Source: Promerops cafer
Lineage: Eukaryota; Chordata; Aves; Passeriformes; Nectariniidae
Direction of reading: 5' to 3'
NCBI GenBank assembly: GCA_013398275.1
Contig: VZSE01014389.1
Span: 1,043,196-1,107,195 of the forward strand
Length of the DNA stretch: 64,000 bases
Positions 1-14,900 of the stretch are shown here, one piece after another. The notes under the pieces were generated by a model. The model had not been told where the DNA came from. It made no database searches and saw nothing but the letters and a program-made list of their open reading frames with translations. Position numbers and translations under genes: made by a program. The first letter of the stretch is position 1, and each line of letters starts with the position of its first letter.

Positions 1-2837
1 AGTGACGGCGTCAAATGTATAGCTAGCAGGTTTCCATATGTCTTCTAAATGAACTCTAAGAGACTTTAATGCTAAAGAAGGGTAGACCTCTCTGGTTGAG
101 AAAAACATGGCAACTGTCTTGACTGTTTGATCTGCATGTATAGAAAAAAATATTTGATTTGTGGAGATTTGCACCCTGAAGTATTATTGTGTTGCAGCTG
201 ATGTCTTGTGCATTGTTACTGGGCATTAGAAAGGTGTGACATACTAACAGTGACAACCTGCTATGCTGCTGCTGTTTCACATTTCACAGACAGCTAATTT
301 TCCTTACCTCCCAAACTAACTGCTAGGGATTCAAGCAACCTGTATGAGCATTTCTCTGTTTTCTGTAAACCTAGTAATTATGTTACAGCTGTTAGACACA
401 GCTGTATGAATGTGTAAGTTTGCAATGGTTATACAACTAGTCTTCAGGGAGGTTTTCAGTCAGCAGAGAAAAAACACTGGTCATCTCCTGCTCTCAGAGG
501 ATAGTTGGAATAATTGAAGAGCAGTGGAAGTCTGCATCTCTAATAGATGTTAGTGCTCTTTATTTTTTTTTTTTTTTTTTTGAGTGCTCTCTTATGCAGT
601 ATGAATTTCATTTTGTTTGGCTTCCTGTTTCTTGGGATGTTTTCCTATGATGGAATTCTAGCTCATTATCTCATATATTAAAGCACTACTTGGGATGGAC
701 GCTCACTGTCAAATTCTTTTCTCATATTGTCATTTGCAAAATGTTTTGAAGACACATTTCTCAAAACAAGGTTTCTTTAATGAAATTCCATCTTTCTCTG
801 TTTTGTAAATCATTAATGGACTTCATTCAAAGAGCTTCTTAAAAAATAAGTCATTGACTCAGCTGATGCCTCAAGATTTCTCTCTTGTTCTTTATTCCTC
901 ACATTCCTCCAAAAATACTGTCAGTTCATTCTAAAAATTCAAATAAGCCTTTGATATGACTTCCCCACTAACCAGCTGCAGAGCTGTAAGTCTGGGGGAA
1001 GAGACTGGGAGAAAAAAATATCTCCCTGATAACACTTGCAGTCTTGCAAAAAGTTGAAAATATGTGACAACAGGAAAAAGTTTAAAACACTGCAGCTGAC
1101 TGCAATGTCAGGGATATTCTTTTTGAGTGATTCTGTGGCATCAGAGGATACATGATAAATATCCTTCCCAGTATAAAACTATGGGAAAAATATAAGTAAG
1201 TAAAATGGAGTATTATAATCAGTAGTGTTAATCATTTTTAAATCATTTGAAAAAATACCCAAACCAAACCCACAAAAGAACCCCCCCCCAAAAAAAAAAG
1301 AGCATTTATTGACCAAAGACTAAGTTAAAGAACAGAATGCCATGGTAGGCTGAGAGAGCTGAAGAAATGACATGATCAGGTAAGGTGGCATTTGAGTACC
1401 AATGTCATGGGTTTAAAAATGAGGAATACTTTCTATGTTTTTATGTGCTACATCTTTGTTGCTCAACATCTTCAGTTTGCCTCAGCAGATGAAAAAAATT
1501 TATTGCAAATTAGGAGAAAAAATGTGCTGTAAAATTTGGTTGGTAAATTGATGTTAAATTTTTAAGACGTAGGCTTTGTTATTCAGCAATGTGATAATAT
1601 ATGTAGATGCATATTTTTCAGGTTGGGCAAAACAACTGGAATATTCAGGTTTGAGAATTAGGGTAAACATTTTCTTGCAGAATTTGTGAGAGAGTGACCC
1701 TTCTGAATGGCTGAATCTTTGTGTGTTATTTTCACCATTGTAATCCATGAATGAAGATATAATTCTGTGACTAAAATTACATTTCCATCCATTTAACTGG
1801 AGTTGGATTTTCCCCATAATTAAAGTGATTAAAACTGTGATGTATGATTCAGAGAAAATTATCACAGGAGTCAATGAATAGTAATAAATCAGTGAGCAAA
1901 GCACCTACAATTATATTTCAAGTGAGATTTTTCTATTGCATGTTTCATAAAATAAGAAATCCTCCACTGGCTTGCACATTGAGCTTCAGATCAGGAAAAC
2001 ATTCTTAAATACTCCAGTATTTACAAAATGTACAGTGAAAACAGGAAATGGAATAATAGTTAATCAAGCAATATTTTTAAAAATAATTATTCTGTACCTT
2101 CCTGTAACATTCCTGAAATAAAATAGAAGCAATTCAAACTCAGAAATACATTAAATTTTAGTTGCAGTCACTGTCCTCACTCAGTGTGGGAAATATGACC
2201 CCTGCATTTCAGGAGCAGCTTTTACTTGAGGAGTCGCTTACGTGGTTGCTACAGTAGTTTTTCTCTTGCTGTGCCCAGAAGGGATTGTTGGATTGTTCTG
2301 GTAGAGTCACAATGGGCACCTGTTTTCTAGCACCTCTGGGCCAAATTTTCTGTTGCATCATTTCTTGTTTAGTACAAAGCAGGTTTGAGTTTTAATATTT
2401 CTGTGTAGTCTCCAGCCTAAGCTATTGTGCTGTAGCACAGATCTAACAGAACTTGAAGTTTATTTAGAGTCCTTTATGGGCTTTGACTCTGTGTTTTGAA
2501 AACAGCTTTAAACACAACAGAAAGGCAGTATATGCGTGGGTGTGGATAGCTGGATTTGCAGGGTTGTGGACAGTGTGTTCACTTGAGCTTTTGAAATGGA
2601 AAATACTTTGGTCAAAACTAGAAACTGTGATAAATCCCAGATCCCAACTTTACTGAAGAATCATCTTACATTGTGTACTTACTTGTATATGAAGAGCTCA
2701 AAACTGTTATGTTTTTCTATTCTTTTATTTTAGATCTGCTACCAAGAATAATTAAATACTATTTCAGTGTCAAGTTAAAAAAAAAAACAACCATCAGTGG
2801 GTAGTGAAGCATTTGCTATTTCTGCTTTCTTTGACAG
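1..2837 (+). other. FMN2: FMN2 intron, 3' part (5' end outside window)
   Basis: This AT-rich stretch has no recognisable coding exon. It ends in a pyrimidine-rich acceptor (TTTCTTTGACAG) that directly precedes the FMN2 exon at 2838. I looked for the preceding FMN2 exon, expected to encode the end of the FH2 linker just before the FLETTAYF segment, and did not see it, so it lies left of the window. Only low-complexity tracts stand out: a run of 19 T at 563-581, and nine C followed by ten A at 1281-1299. Intron assignment is inferred from the exon to its right. Confidence 0.8.
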
Positions 2838-2987
2838 CTTTTTGGAAACTACAGCCTATTTCTGTATGAAACCAAAAATGGGCGAGAAGGAGGTGTCCCC
2901 ACATTCCTTCTTCAGTATTTGGCATGAATTCAGTTCTGACTTCAAAGACTTCTGGAAGAAGGAAAACAAACTTATTCTTCAAGAAAG
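2838..2987 (+). CDS. FMN2: Formin-2, internal coding exon (end of FH2 domain)
   Basis: Formin-2 nucleates and elongates unbranched actin filaments through its FH1-FH2 region. It works with Spire proteins in oocyte meiosis, vesicle transport and neurons. The exon is 150 nt: one base that completes a split codon, 49 full codons, then AG of an arginine codon. The peptide contains FLETTAYFCMKPKMGEKE and WHEFSSDFKDFWKKENK, which match the C-terminal part of the FMN1/FMN2 FH2 domain as I know it, with only scattered substitutions. It is flanked by a TTTGACAG acceptor and a GTACAT donor. An open frame continues for about 140 nt into the intron, but the resemblance stops exactly at the donor. The AG overhang joins the G at 17635 to make AGG, keeping frame. 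FMN1 is the alternative, but the downstream tail and the GREM2 neighbour favour FMN2. (In human, FMN1 lies beside GREM1.). Confidence 0.95.
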
Positions 2988-5900
2988 GTACATTTGTTTG
3001 TTTGTTCAAAGGCTTTTCTCAAAGAATGTTATTGGGAGCAATCGCAGAGAAAGCAGTCAGCCACACTTCATTAGCACACAACCTATTGAATGCCTTTTGG
3101 AGTTTTCTCAGGTTTTGTTTTTGTAACAGATCATGACACCCACCCTCACCACCCGCAACCCCCAAGTCATCCTAATTTTTGAATGGGATTTTAATACCAG
3201 TTTGTGCTAGAGTTTTTGGGGTCCATTACCTGAACAGTGTTTTTGGCAGAGCATGTTATTACAATGCTGCTATGAATCCAAGGAATGGAAAACTTGTTTT
3301 AGGCCTGAAAGTTGATTAAAGATTTTCATTAGCATATTTAGTCAAAGAAAGTCGAGGCATTAAGACATGGCATATTGTAAATATTTGTTTGACGATGTTG
3401 GGGAAAAGGAAGACAGAAGGAATAAGTCAATTAACCCTGGGTTAAAAACAGACTCAGACTGAATCGTATTGCAAATCACAGCCCAGGTGATGGGGTACTC
3501 AAGAGAAAGTGTGGTATAATATGGCATAAAGAAATGAGAGAGTAGCTTTGAAAATCAGCCATGGTGTGTGGTCCATGTTTTAGAAGTTATGAAGTCTGTA
3601 CTCAGCTGCATGCAGATAGTCCATTGTAGTCACTCTTTGTTTATAAAAATTATGCCAATTAATTAGTTGTTTAAAAAGTAATAAATGTCATATAAGGAAA
3701 AATTAAACAAATGCAAACATGTGAATTCTAAGCATTGCTATATAATCCTACAGTTGTTAGCAGCTTGAGTTGAAGCTATATCTGAGCCTAAACACTGATG
3801 GAATTGAAGCTTTAGATTCATTAAATTATTGATTTCAGCCTGTTATTAGGTAAATTAACAAGAACAGGCCCTTCTTTTGAGTGTACTCATCCTATGTAAT
3901 TGCCACAGACACCTGGCTACTGGTTTAGAAACTTACTGAAAGCTTTCCTGAGGCACCTATATGGTCAATGGCACGTATACCATATGTATTTGCTGTAAGT
4001 GGGTACATTTTGAAACAAGAAGTCTCACAGTGGAAAAAATCTGGATTCCGCTACTACAGCAAGAGCATGGTGCAAATGTTAGCACAGTACAGCACATCTC
4101 TGGGGATCTCTTTCATTTTACTGACTGAATTAATTTTATGTAATTAAGTATATCTCTTTGAAACTGATTTGACAGTTAAATAATATCTTTGATTTCCTAT
4201 ACAGGGATTTAGCTGCCTAGTTAATACAGGTTAATTTAGTCTTGTCTATTTTGTAGAAAAGGATGTAGGAAAAATGTCCTTTTATTTCAAAATACTAAGT
4301 TACTTTTCTTAAAAAAAAACCCCAAAAATCCTCCAGAGGGGTCTCACTGAAAAATAGTTTTCTTTAAAAGACATTAACTAAATTAGCACAAAACTTCTTC
4401 CTCCTTAAGCATCTAAAGCTTAAGACAAGAATGGAATTGAGATACAATCATTTGACCCTCTTTGACTTCAATGTATGAACTAAGGGGGTGTGTTGAAGCA
4501 GCAGAGGAAAAAGCTGTCTGATAGCCAGTCCTTTTTGGGGCAAGGGTGGTTTTAGCCTGGAAGGAACTGAACATGTATGACCTACAAAATGGCTGCAAGT
4601 GCCAGGTGTGTCAGGGAAGGGAAAGGGCAGTGAGAAGGACCTACAGTAGGACAAGAAATTGGGAGATCCCTTGGAAGAACAGCAGGGAGATTGTTGTTCA
4701 AACCCAGACTCGGAACTGGTGGGTTGAAGGAGGCTTTCCCAGGGGGACAGACAGGACTCTGTAACTTCAGTCCAGGAAGTCACTGAAATTAAGACTGAAA
4801 ACAATACATCCTGAAAATCACAAGTAGATTTTTGGGTTGAATTTTAACTTTTACTTGCCTCATCAAGTTTAAATCTTCTGTTTCATTTGTTCAGGTGAGG
4901 CAGGGTTTAGACTTTGGGGACCTTCGATGTCTTGGTTGTGCTCAACTCTCAGAGATCTTTGGTACAGCGCTGCTGTGTCAGGTCTGGCAAAGTCAAGCTC
5001 TCTTCATTGCATTTTAGAAATTAGAATGTTTTGGCCAAATTGGCAGTAACAGTTTTTCAAGTAAGATATATAATTTTCCCAAAAATTAAGAATCTTCTTT
5101 GGTTAAACAACTGTCTTACCAAAGCCTATGCACAGAAAATGCTTTGTCTCCAATCGTAGTTCAACCTGATATCTGTAGTTTTAGGCTTTTTTTCTTGATT
5201 TCACATTTCTGTCTTTCTTAATAAAAGACAAGATGGTGTGCTATGAAAGTGTCTTGGTATTGAGAAGTCAAAGGAGAAAAATCTCGATGGAAAAATACAT
5301 GTTGCGCAGAGGTATAAGAATGTACATCATGATGGTTTTCAGAATTTCAGCCTAGATCCAGAGATCTGTAGGTGACAAAAATGTGAAAACTGCCTATTGC
5401 CACTGAAATATAAATAATTATTTCAAGAAAGTAGATTTTTCCCCTTTAGGTAATGTTCTTGGAATTTTTTCTGCTGATAAATTTGAGGAGCAGGCTAAAA
5501 CTTTATTGGTGAGAGAAACTTTCTGCAACTGTTCATTGGCAGCAAAATCAAGTGACAGATGCAGTAAGACTTTTTCAAAGACTGTGCTATGCCACCTTGG
5601 TGAGCTATTGACCAGGTTTCTGCCTCATGAAACATACTTTATTCACAATAATTATTTATAAAATGTATAACTTTATTCCCTTATCTTTTTTAGTTCGATC
5701 ATCTTTATCAACCCCTGGTTGGTTTGGGTTTTTCTAGAATATTTTGTATCACAGTTTCCATATGGACTGCTAATAGAGTCTGTTCCTTATTTAGTCTCTA
5801 CAAATATGTGTCCTACAGCTTTACAATAATTTAACCAAAGGTTTTTCATAGATGGTATTTCCAAAGGTGGTACTATATTTTGTTACTGATAGGATAAGCG

Positions 5901-8900
5901 TGTATGTTCTAAAGAAAGTGGTCAGACAGTTTTTAAACACTTTTCACTTGGCATTTCAACTTGCATATTGGTTTGCCAGGCATTTATATGCAAACAATAA
6001 ACATTGAAGTGTCAGACATTGTATTTCCTTATGAGAAGATGAGCAAAGAAAAATGGTGCAAAGTTAAAAACAATTAATTTTGCTGAAGTTTTCTACTGTT
6101 TTCACTCTTCTCTCACTTGAAGTAAAGCAGACTGGAAAATACCATCTTGTAGGGAAAATTATACATGATAAATTTTTAAATACAGTAGAATAAAAAGAAA
6201 AATGCACCTGAAAATTAGAGTAAAAGAATAGGTCTGCCAAGAGGCTTTCTGAGCAGTACGATTTTTTGTGATCACACTGCAGATCATTCCATTAGAAATT
6301 GATATTGGGTTGTTTATAAAGTTTTTGATGATATTTTGTGGAGACTGACATTTCTGATGATATATCTATCCTAAATATATATCCTTTTAAGTGAAAATTT
6401 TCAAATACTACTTCTTTCTGATTAAGCAACTTTAAAAAAATCCAAAACAAACAAAAAGCCTGCCAAAAAAAAAAAGGCAGAAAAGCCCACAAGAAAAGTA
6501 AAGCCATAATCAAACTTAATGGGGCATGTTTTGAGTTTTTACAGTTGTGGTGGTATTGTCATTGTCCTTTAAATATATTTATAATGTGTCAGTAATAGTC
6601 TATGGTTTTCATTCAGACTTTGCAAACCCTTGAAAGGCTTACTGTCAGTATAGCCTGCATTTTGTGCTTAATCAGCAAGAAATACTAGAAGAGCTGACAT
6701 ATTTTCCCTAATATTTTTTGATGTTGTTTGAAAAGAGAGAGTATGATTTTGAACTTCGCAAGCTTCCTGTTCAGCACCCTTATTATCTATACATGATTTG
6801 CAGTGTTCCATACCCACAGATGTGCTTTGCCCTCTGAATACATAGTCAGATAAAGCATAGCTGCAGTTAACAGCTCTGCAAAAGTCTCCCCTTCTTAGGA
6901 AAACTCTTAGGTGATCAGACCACCAATCTACGAATGCCTAGATTTCCCTCCTGTTTTGAAAAAAGTGTCTTTTACAAGCTGACCTATAAAGGTATCAACC
7001 TTTTTCTCATTAATCTTTCTTTCACTTCTAAAAACATTTCTTTAAGTTTCTGAGTTAGATGTAGTCAATCTTAAGTGCACTATTCCAATCTAGCACATCT
7101 GTGAGAGCAAGAAGTATTTTTATTTTTCTTGACATCCAGCAAAGGCCTGCAGAATTGTTGCCCAGACCTCCTACCATTTTCCTACCAACCAGGAAAAGAT
7201 ATCCTGTCTTAAGAATGAATAAAAAAGAACTCATGAAGCAACATCCCAAGAAGGAAGTCTTGAAATATTCTAAAAAATTAAAAAGTTAAGCAACTGCTGG
7301 TTCTGGAAATAAAATACAAAAATACAGTTATTTATCAGAAAATTTTATATTGCTATGGACAAAAATGATTCATCTTTAGGACTACAGCTTTCCTTTATGG
7401 CCATGAAATACACTTGGGCTCATTACAGTAGCAAAAAGCAGTCAGTCCTTTAGGAAATTTTATGTTTTAAAGTTCCATTGCTGTCAAATGTTAGTGTCAG
7501 TATCATCAAGTCATAGATACCAGTTCAGACCTTACTAGAAACAGATCAAGGATATGGCAGAAACTCATATGCAGGGCCGCAGTTCCACCTTGCCCTTCTC
7601 TGGGTGCAGTGGGAGGTTTACACTTGTTAGTCCTCCAGCTCTGGATGTTTTTTCCCTCTCTTCAGAGTGTTTGCTGTTCTAGAGGGCCTGTGAAACTTGG
7701 CAAAGATTTACCTTGTATTAGTTGTATTTGTAGATGGGAGAGCTGGAGGAGGAAAGAGCGAGGGGCAGACAGAGGTGCTCTGTAAATGTGGGTATAAGGT
7801 ACACAAAGTCCTTGTCTTTACTAAGAGTTGTGTAGCTGAACAGAGGCTGTGTCAGGGATGCCATCAGAGGAGAGTTCAGAAGCAGGATCAACGTGATGCT
7901 AAAATTCTGTAAGTCCCCGATATCTTGCATCACACTAAGCTTGAGAATTTCTTTTGGCTGACTTTATTCAACCCTTTAACTCCCATGATAAATCTTTGAC
8001 ACATTGAAAATAATCTATAAACTCAGAAAAATGCACTTGTCTCTCAAATGCAGAAGTTGCCCATTCCCAGAAGAATAGCAGTTAAGCTGGCACCTGGTGT
8101 GTCACACTGTGTATATCTAGATGAAAGGGAGATTCCTGGCCAGCATGTCTCCACAGCTCATTGATCTCCCTCTGCAGAAAGACTGGTATGTCTCCCTACA
8201 GACTCCTCGGCAGGATGATTTAAAACTTGCTGTTGAGCAATTTAAAGTCTGGCATGGGATATCTGTACGTTGCGCAGTGAGGAGCATATTGGTAAGCTGC
8301 CACTTCTGCTTGCAGAGGAGGGCATTAAATCCCATAGCACGAGCAATGTCCTCTCAGAGTAATTTAAGGGATATTTTTTTAATGCTTATAATATGAACCA
8401 GTGAGTCAGACTTGAGAGTGAGAAATCGAGGGACAAGGGAATAGGTACTTGCAAAGAAATGCAGAGATGGAAGAAAAGAGAAGAAAAATGTATATGGAGT
8501 TGCAACATGAGAGGGAAATGATGAACATGTGGAGTATGTTTAGTAGGGTCCCATTTTGCTTGGCATGCTCCTGTAATGCCAACTAAAAGCTCCAAGTGTT
8601 ACATTAGTGAGTAGTCATGGGCAGATACATTTGCTGACGTCTCTGGGAAGCTTTAATCTCAATGTGTTTATTACACTCTAACCAACTGAGCTGCATGCTG
8701 GTAGGCAGGGGTTTACAACTCATTTATAATGACATTTCAAAACAGAAGACAATTTTACATGACACTGAATTGAATAATGACATGGATTTGCAGTTTTTGG
8801 GAGTATTTCAAAATGGTTAACCTTAATAGCTTTCTGGTCAGAATATACTGTTATGGGCCTTGGAAAATCTACTTTAAAAAGCCTAAATACACCAAAGTTT

Positions 8901-11900
8901 AAGCAGCTAGCTGTGAGGCAGTACCTCACAAAGACACTGTTTGCTGTCCAGGTAAAAGAGGTTGCTAAACATGTATGGTTTATTTTCTTTTTCCTTGTGC
9001 ATTTTTGGCTATTAATCTTTTTTTTTTAATTAATACATCATTGTACTTTGATAGGGGAAGGTGAACAGAATTTTTATTTCTTAGCATTGCTTTTGAGGCA
9101 GAAGTTTGGGGGGAAAAATCATTAGGAGATACATTTCTGAATCTGGATCTTTGGTGGAAAATCCTTTTGAGTACCTTAGTCTGACATTTTTAAGCAATCC
9201 TATGTTTTATAAGACAGGAAAAATATTTCCATTTGCAGCTGTGAGCCAACTGGTGCTTACAAATATTAAACAAAGGGAAGGATCTAGTAAAAAACTAGTT
9301 CCAAATGTGTCATATTTCCTAATTTTGGTGGCTCATGTGAAGTTGGATTCCAGAATGTCCCCCACGTAAACAGCAACTTTCAGTTCTTCAGTAGTATCTA
9401 TCTGGTGATGGTGTTGTATCATGCTGGCACATTATGTTGCATCCTAGTATGTGTGTTTTGCATAAAAAGAAGGTAGCTAAAAGTCATCATTTCATAACTA
9501 AGTTTAGAGACTGTTTTCATGGCTGTAATGTCACACTGGGTGTGATAGTCAAAGCTGTAGTGATAGGATAGGATACCATGATTCCTACCATGTGGTGGTC
9601 TTTTCCATCTGTTTCTAACCTTTTCCTGTTCACCACCTCTTGAATAAAGAAGGACATTTGCGTATGATAAAAACAGAGGCTGCATATTCAATAGATACTT
9701 GCATATTGGTGAAAATAATTATATAGTTAAAAATTTTTAACAGAATTTTTGTCAGGCACTACACTTTTTATACTTGTTAGTGTTTTTATTCCCAGGCAAA
9801 ATGATCACTTCGGCATTTGAGGTGCAATAAGGCATTGTAATGTTTTACAAATGAGCAGCATTTGTCATTAAATATGAGTCCCCAAACTTTTGAAATGCTC
9901 ACAAAGGCTTAAAACCTACAGTAACCCAGACTGATCCTGAACTACTGAAGCTGTGAACTTCTTTGCTCTCCAGTAATTTGCTAAACCAGTGCATGGAGTT
10001 GGCACAATGGCAACATCCATTAAGTGTAAGTGCATGGCTCTGGGCATGTTTTATGCTATCAGTGTAGGGAATAGTCTAATATCAGGGGGGGTTTCTTACA
10101 TATTTGAGAAGAACCTTACTGTGTCTGCAGTCATTTTTGAGTTGTTACATAATGACAGATGGGCACTTTTTACCTCATGCAGCAAAGTTCAAGGCCTCTT
10201 ACTTTCTCATCTCCTGCACAGGAGATCTCTTAATGTTGTGGCTCTCCAGCTGACTTCAGATTTTTTTATTTCCTCTTCACTGATCCCTTCTATTCACTCA
10301 ATTCTCATATTTCCTTGTACTACCAATCTGGTAGCTATCAATTATCCAATGTAGTAGCCCCAACATACCCACTGTAGCAACTCTTCTGTACCGGGCGTGT
10401 TTCCATATTCTCTTTAAGAACCATATTCTCCATGTAGTCTGTTTACCGAGACTTTCCTTGTCCTTTTCTACACATTGGGGTTTTGCCTTTTACCCCATCT
10501 GCTGCTTAAAAATGTTTTACAGCTAACACAGAGTTTCACACTCCTGTTCACTCAGGAGTTTCTTTTCCTTGCTGATTATGCTACCAGTTTTACCTGACTT
10601 CTAGTTTTCTTCCCTTTCCTTATCATTTCCTGTTGAATTTCCCAACCAAATAGCCCAAATGTGGCCAGCTTCTTTGAGAGCAACCTGGCTTCAGTTCCAA
10701 GAAAAACAGTGGAAGGTGATAGGTAACTTTCCTTAGATTAATTTCTCTCTTGATATGTAAAGTCTGTAGAAAAGTGATTTCCATCTTGCCTGACGGTAGC
10801 CAGGAACAGCCTGAAATACTGGCCACTCTGACAATTTAATGACAAAGGTCATGAAATGTATTTAATGTGTTTAAGCAGGGATATGTATGCTTGCATTTTA
10901 TTAGAAACATTCTTTAACAGTTCAATTTTCTTATTTCATTACATTTTCAATGTGAAATTCTCTTTAATGTTACAGTTATAATCTATAAATCATGTTTTGC
11001 ACAGTATTCCCTTTATTTTATTTATTCACATCTGTATATCTCCTCACAGACAAGAGCAGAACCCCTAGATCATCAAGAGTATGATTGCCACAGAGAACCA
11101 AGTGAAACTAAATGCTTCTTAATACTTTCAGAATATTTTTAAATGTTTGGTGAAGCACAGTGAGACTCTGTAAATGGGAAAGTCTAATTTTCATTTCAGT
11201 TGGCCTCGAAGCTTTATTTTAGGCCCATTTAACATGATGCACACTAAAAAAAAAAAGTTAAATGTATTCCTCAATGTCTACACTATTGACAGAGGAGGTA
11301 TCTTATTCAGGGTCCTGCTACAGATTATTTTCTATGTTAAGTGGCCAGATTACAACATTTTAATCTATTTGTCTGTGGTCCTCTGAGTGAAATTATGATG
11401 AATCACTGTGTCTTTCCAACAGCCACTGTCTGCCTCGTGGTCCTTGAATTAACCATGCAAGGAGCTGGCAGGGATGTCAGGATAGTCTAATACATTATCT
11501 CTCTGTTGGTAGGCTAAGGTTAGGTTTCATCAGTTTATTTGAGGGGACCAGGTACATTACAACGTACTTCTTATCTATATAAAGTCTTTGCAGTCAGTTA
11601 CTGAATTATATCTGTTTCATCCCTTCAACCCCATTGGCATGAAAGTAAAAGCTCTACATTTTTTTATTCAACTTTTATGTTGGAAACTGTAATTTTCCAT
11701 TATGGGTTCTATAGTTTGGTTTCTCCCTTAGCAAAAAATATTTTCAATATTTTAATCAATGAATAAGATATAAGAACATTACCCTGGAAGAGTTTAAGGA
11801 GAGAGTTTTAAAGTTTTCTGCCCTTGAAATCTGAAAGATGTCTGGCATTTGATAATTTAGTGAAGGATTTTTTATTTGTTTTTCTATGTAAAGGTACTAT

Positions 11901-14900
11901 TGTTATTATAAACAAGTTTAACTCAATATTCAACCCAGACAAAGCTACATAAAATATTTTGGCAACACTCCTTTTATTTAACTGATAATAAGCACTTACT
12001 GGCCTCAGCCTTGTTTTGTGTTAAAAAATGCAGAATATCTGCAGAAAAATGTCTTTTGGGTTTCATAAACTATACTGTCAACCGTAAAAGTAATATCTGT
12101 CTGAGTTTATCATGGAAGTTTTTGTGAGCAGCTCTGCTATCTAAGGCATAACTTTCCAGTCCCCTCACTATGATTACATTTGTCATGTCATAGTGCTTGC
12201 TAGTGAAGTGTAAGGCGACCAAGCCGAGATGGAGCCAGTAAGAAATGAATGTCTGCCACAGATACTTCAGACAAAATTATTAATGTTTAGTGGCAGGGAA
12301 GTGGCTACCCCTTCAATGGATTGAATGATGACAGAAAGTCTCAAAGCCTTGATAAGGTTGTGGCCAGGCTGGTTTTTTGTCTAGAAGGTAAATAAAAACA
12401 TTCTGTCTTTTGGGGTTTTAAGTGTGTCTGGTTTCTTTTTCCTGTGGGCATGCTGAAGTGTAACTTGCTTATTCATCTTACTGGCTGTCTTCAAATTTAA
12501 TCATAATTTTTATATGTTTGTCTCACAATAAATATGAGGTACAGGGAGGTGGTAGTGCCAGAGAAAAGTTTTTATTATGATGGATATAAGAAACTACTTC
12601 TTGTGTTACAGGTGACAATTGATAGACTCAGTCTTATTAAGTAGCAGATTTCAGGACTGTAATTCTTAGGCTCTGTAAGTGACTGGATATTCATTCCCTT
12701 GTAGATATTTTGTTTAATTTTTTTTAAGTGATCCACTGGTCACCCAGTGTTGTATGTTCCCTACATGTTTTCTTATTGTCGGGGCTATTTGGAAGTATAT
12801 TCTTTCTGAAGTAATATGAAAAATGCTTTAGCCAAATTTAATATTTGAGGAGATTGAAGTGATGAACACTCTTAACAAGTATTTCTAGAATCTGCCCTGG
12901 GCCTGAATAACTCTGCTCTTCAGATTACTACAGTGAGAGTTAATCAACTCTCTGGTTGTCTAGGCTGGGAAGACTAGTTTTTGTAGGATTATGTTCTCAC
13001 TAAGACAAAATCAAGAAACTACTTGGGAAAAGAATAAGAGGCAAAAATTGCTAAAGGTAACACAGCTGATGTTATCTTTTCTGTCAAACTGATATGCTCA
13101 CTTTTGAGCCAGAACTGGCATAAGTTGGGACAAGGATTGATAGTAAATGAATCAGTCAGTTTACTGAAATAAAGTGAGTTTGAGAAATGGTTGAAAAATA
13201 TGAAGTAGGATAGTTTCAGCATCAGTTTAGCAGAGTTTAGCACACTGCAAGCTTGAAAGTCCCACCACACTTATCAAGTTAAGGGTACTAGCTGGCTTCT
13301 TCAAGAGCACACCATGTCCTTTCCACCTCTGTCTTCCTCTCTCACCCTCAGATCATGCCTTGACGATCATGTCTTGCTTCTGAGGGTTTGGTTGCCATTG
13401 AGAGTGATGGCTCTATAAGGGAACCGAACAGCCCCTCTAACAGAAAGTATTAGTAGTGAAGAACTAAATAAGTAAAAACAGATTTTTCAGAACAATAAAT
13501 CAATCTATCACAGGCCTGCTTTTGCTTAAGGGTCATAATTCGCAGGAACTGGGGAACATTCACCTTCCTCAGACTTTTCTTCCATAGTCTCCCCCGTGGC
13601 AGCCTGTCTTTCCACACAAGGCCTGACAATTGAATACCCACCCCTTTCCTAGGAATGTCTTTTTAACTGTTTTTTTTTTACTCTTTGAGCTCTGCATTGG
13701 CACAGCGGTAGTGTCATTTTGGCCTGAAGCTTGGAAATATGTTGTTGTGTGCTATTGCTTCTCCTTTTGTGATTTCGGGGAGTCTTGTGTTGTTTTCTCC
13801 AAAAATCCTTTTTCCTCCTCCCATTATGGAATTAGATTCATTAGTTTCATGATAAAGCTCTATCAACTCACCACAGTTGAGTTGACCCATAATTAATAGT
13901 GTTCATGCAATTTTTGCACTTTTTTTGTCTTAGATTATTATCTTGCACCTCCATACTGACCAGGGTGTCACTGAAGTCAGTGGGAAGGAGTGCAGGAAAA
14001 GCCTGAGCAAGAGGAAGGTACACAAGGATTTGCTTGCCACTCTGAGAAATATGGCTTGAACCAGGCATGAGCTGACAGAACCAATGTAGTTTTGCCTAAA
14101 TCTTGTTAGTTTCATAGAAAGATGAAAACAACATTCATGGCCAATAGAAAAAACCTAAGATGACAAAAACTCGCCAGTGGCAATTATTTTCCAACTTAAC
14201 TAAGACTATTGCCCTTACTTCAAAGGTAAACTTTTATCTGCTTTTCTAGCTCACACAGTTTAAACAGTGTGGATGCTCCTACAAAACACATCTTTTTCCT
14301 CTTCTAGAAGGATTAAGTTATTTTAATTTTACATTTAATAAAATCTTAATTAAGCTGAATGATTGGCCTTCACAAAATACATTTGCACTCTGTAAAAATT
14401 GATAACCACACTCACTGGTTTATGATTTAGCCCTGTGGAAGGCTACTAGTTGCCTTTGCCTCTATTTCACCAGTCTGCTGGCTTTCCTTTTTAAGATACA
14501 GCTGTAGATTTATACAGTTCTCCATGCTTCCAGATTTAATATGATCACAAACTAAACCTCCTTGAAATGAGCCTTTGGTGTGCTATCTTTACATTTCTCA
14601 GGGCATTTCTTGCTGAAGAAGCATATGTATGGGTCACATGGGCTTCACTGAGGCTCTGTCCAACCACTTGGATCTTCCTGCACAGAGAGCAGGATGAGAG
14701 CCAGGAGGCTGTGGACTGTCCCAAACCCACACAGTGAGTCAGTGATATGGTTGGAACTGGAAGTGAGTGGTTGCTAACTCTCAGCTTTAAATGCATTAGG
14801 GAGTAATGCTGCTCATCTTCTGTATTTCCCTTGGTATGAAAAAATAGGCTCAAACTCCAAGGAATTTCATAAAAGATCACAAAACCTTGAGGACCCCAAT

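Noticed and set aside
2988..3126. Continuation of the FMN2 exon open frame past 2987
   Set aside because: Similarity to formin stops exactly at a GT donor, and the following residues (YICLF...) match nothing. The next true exon restores the frame at 17635.
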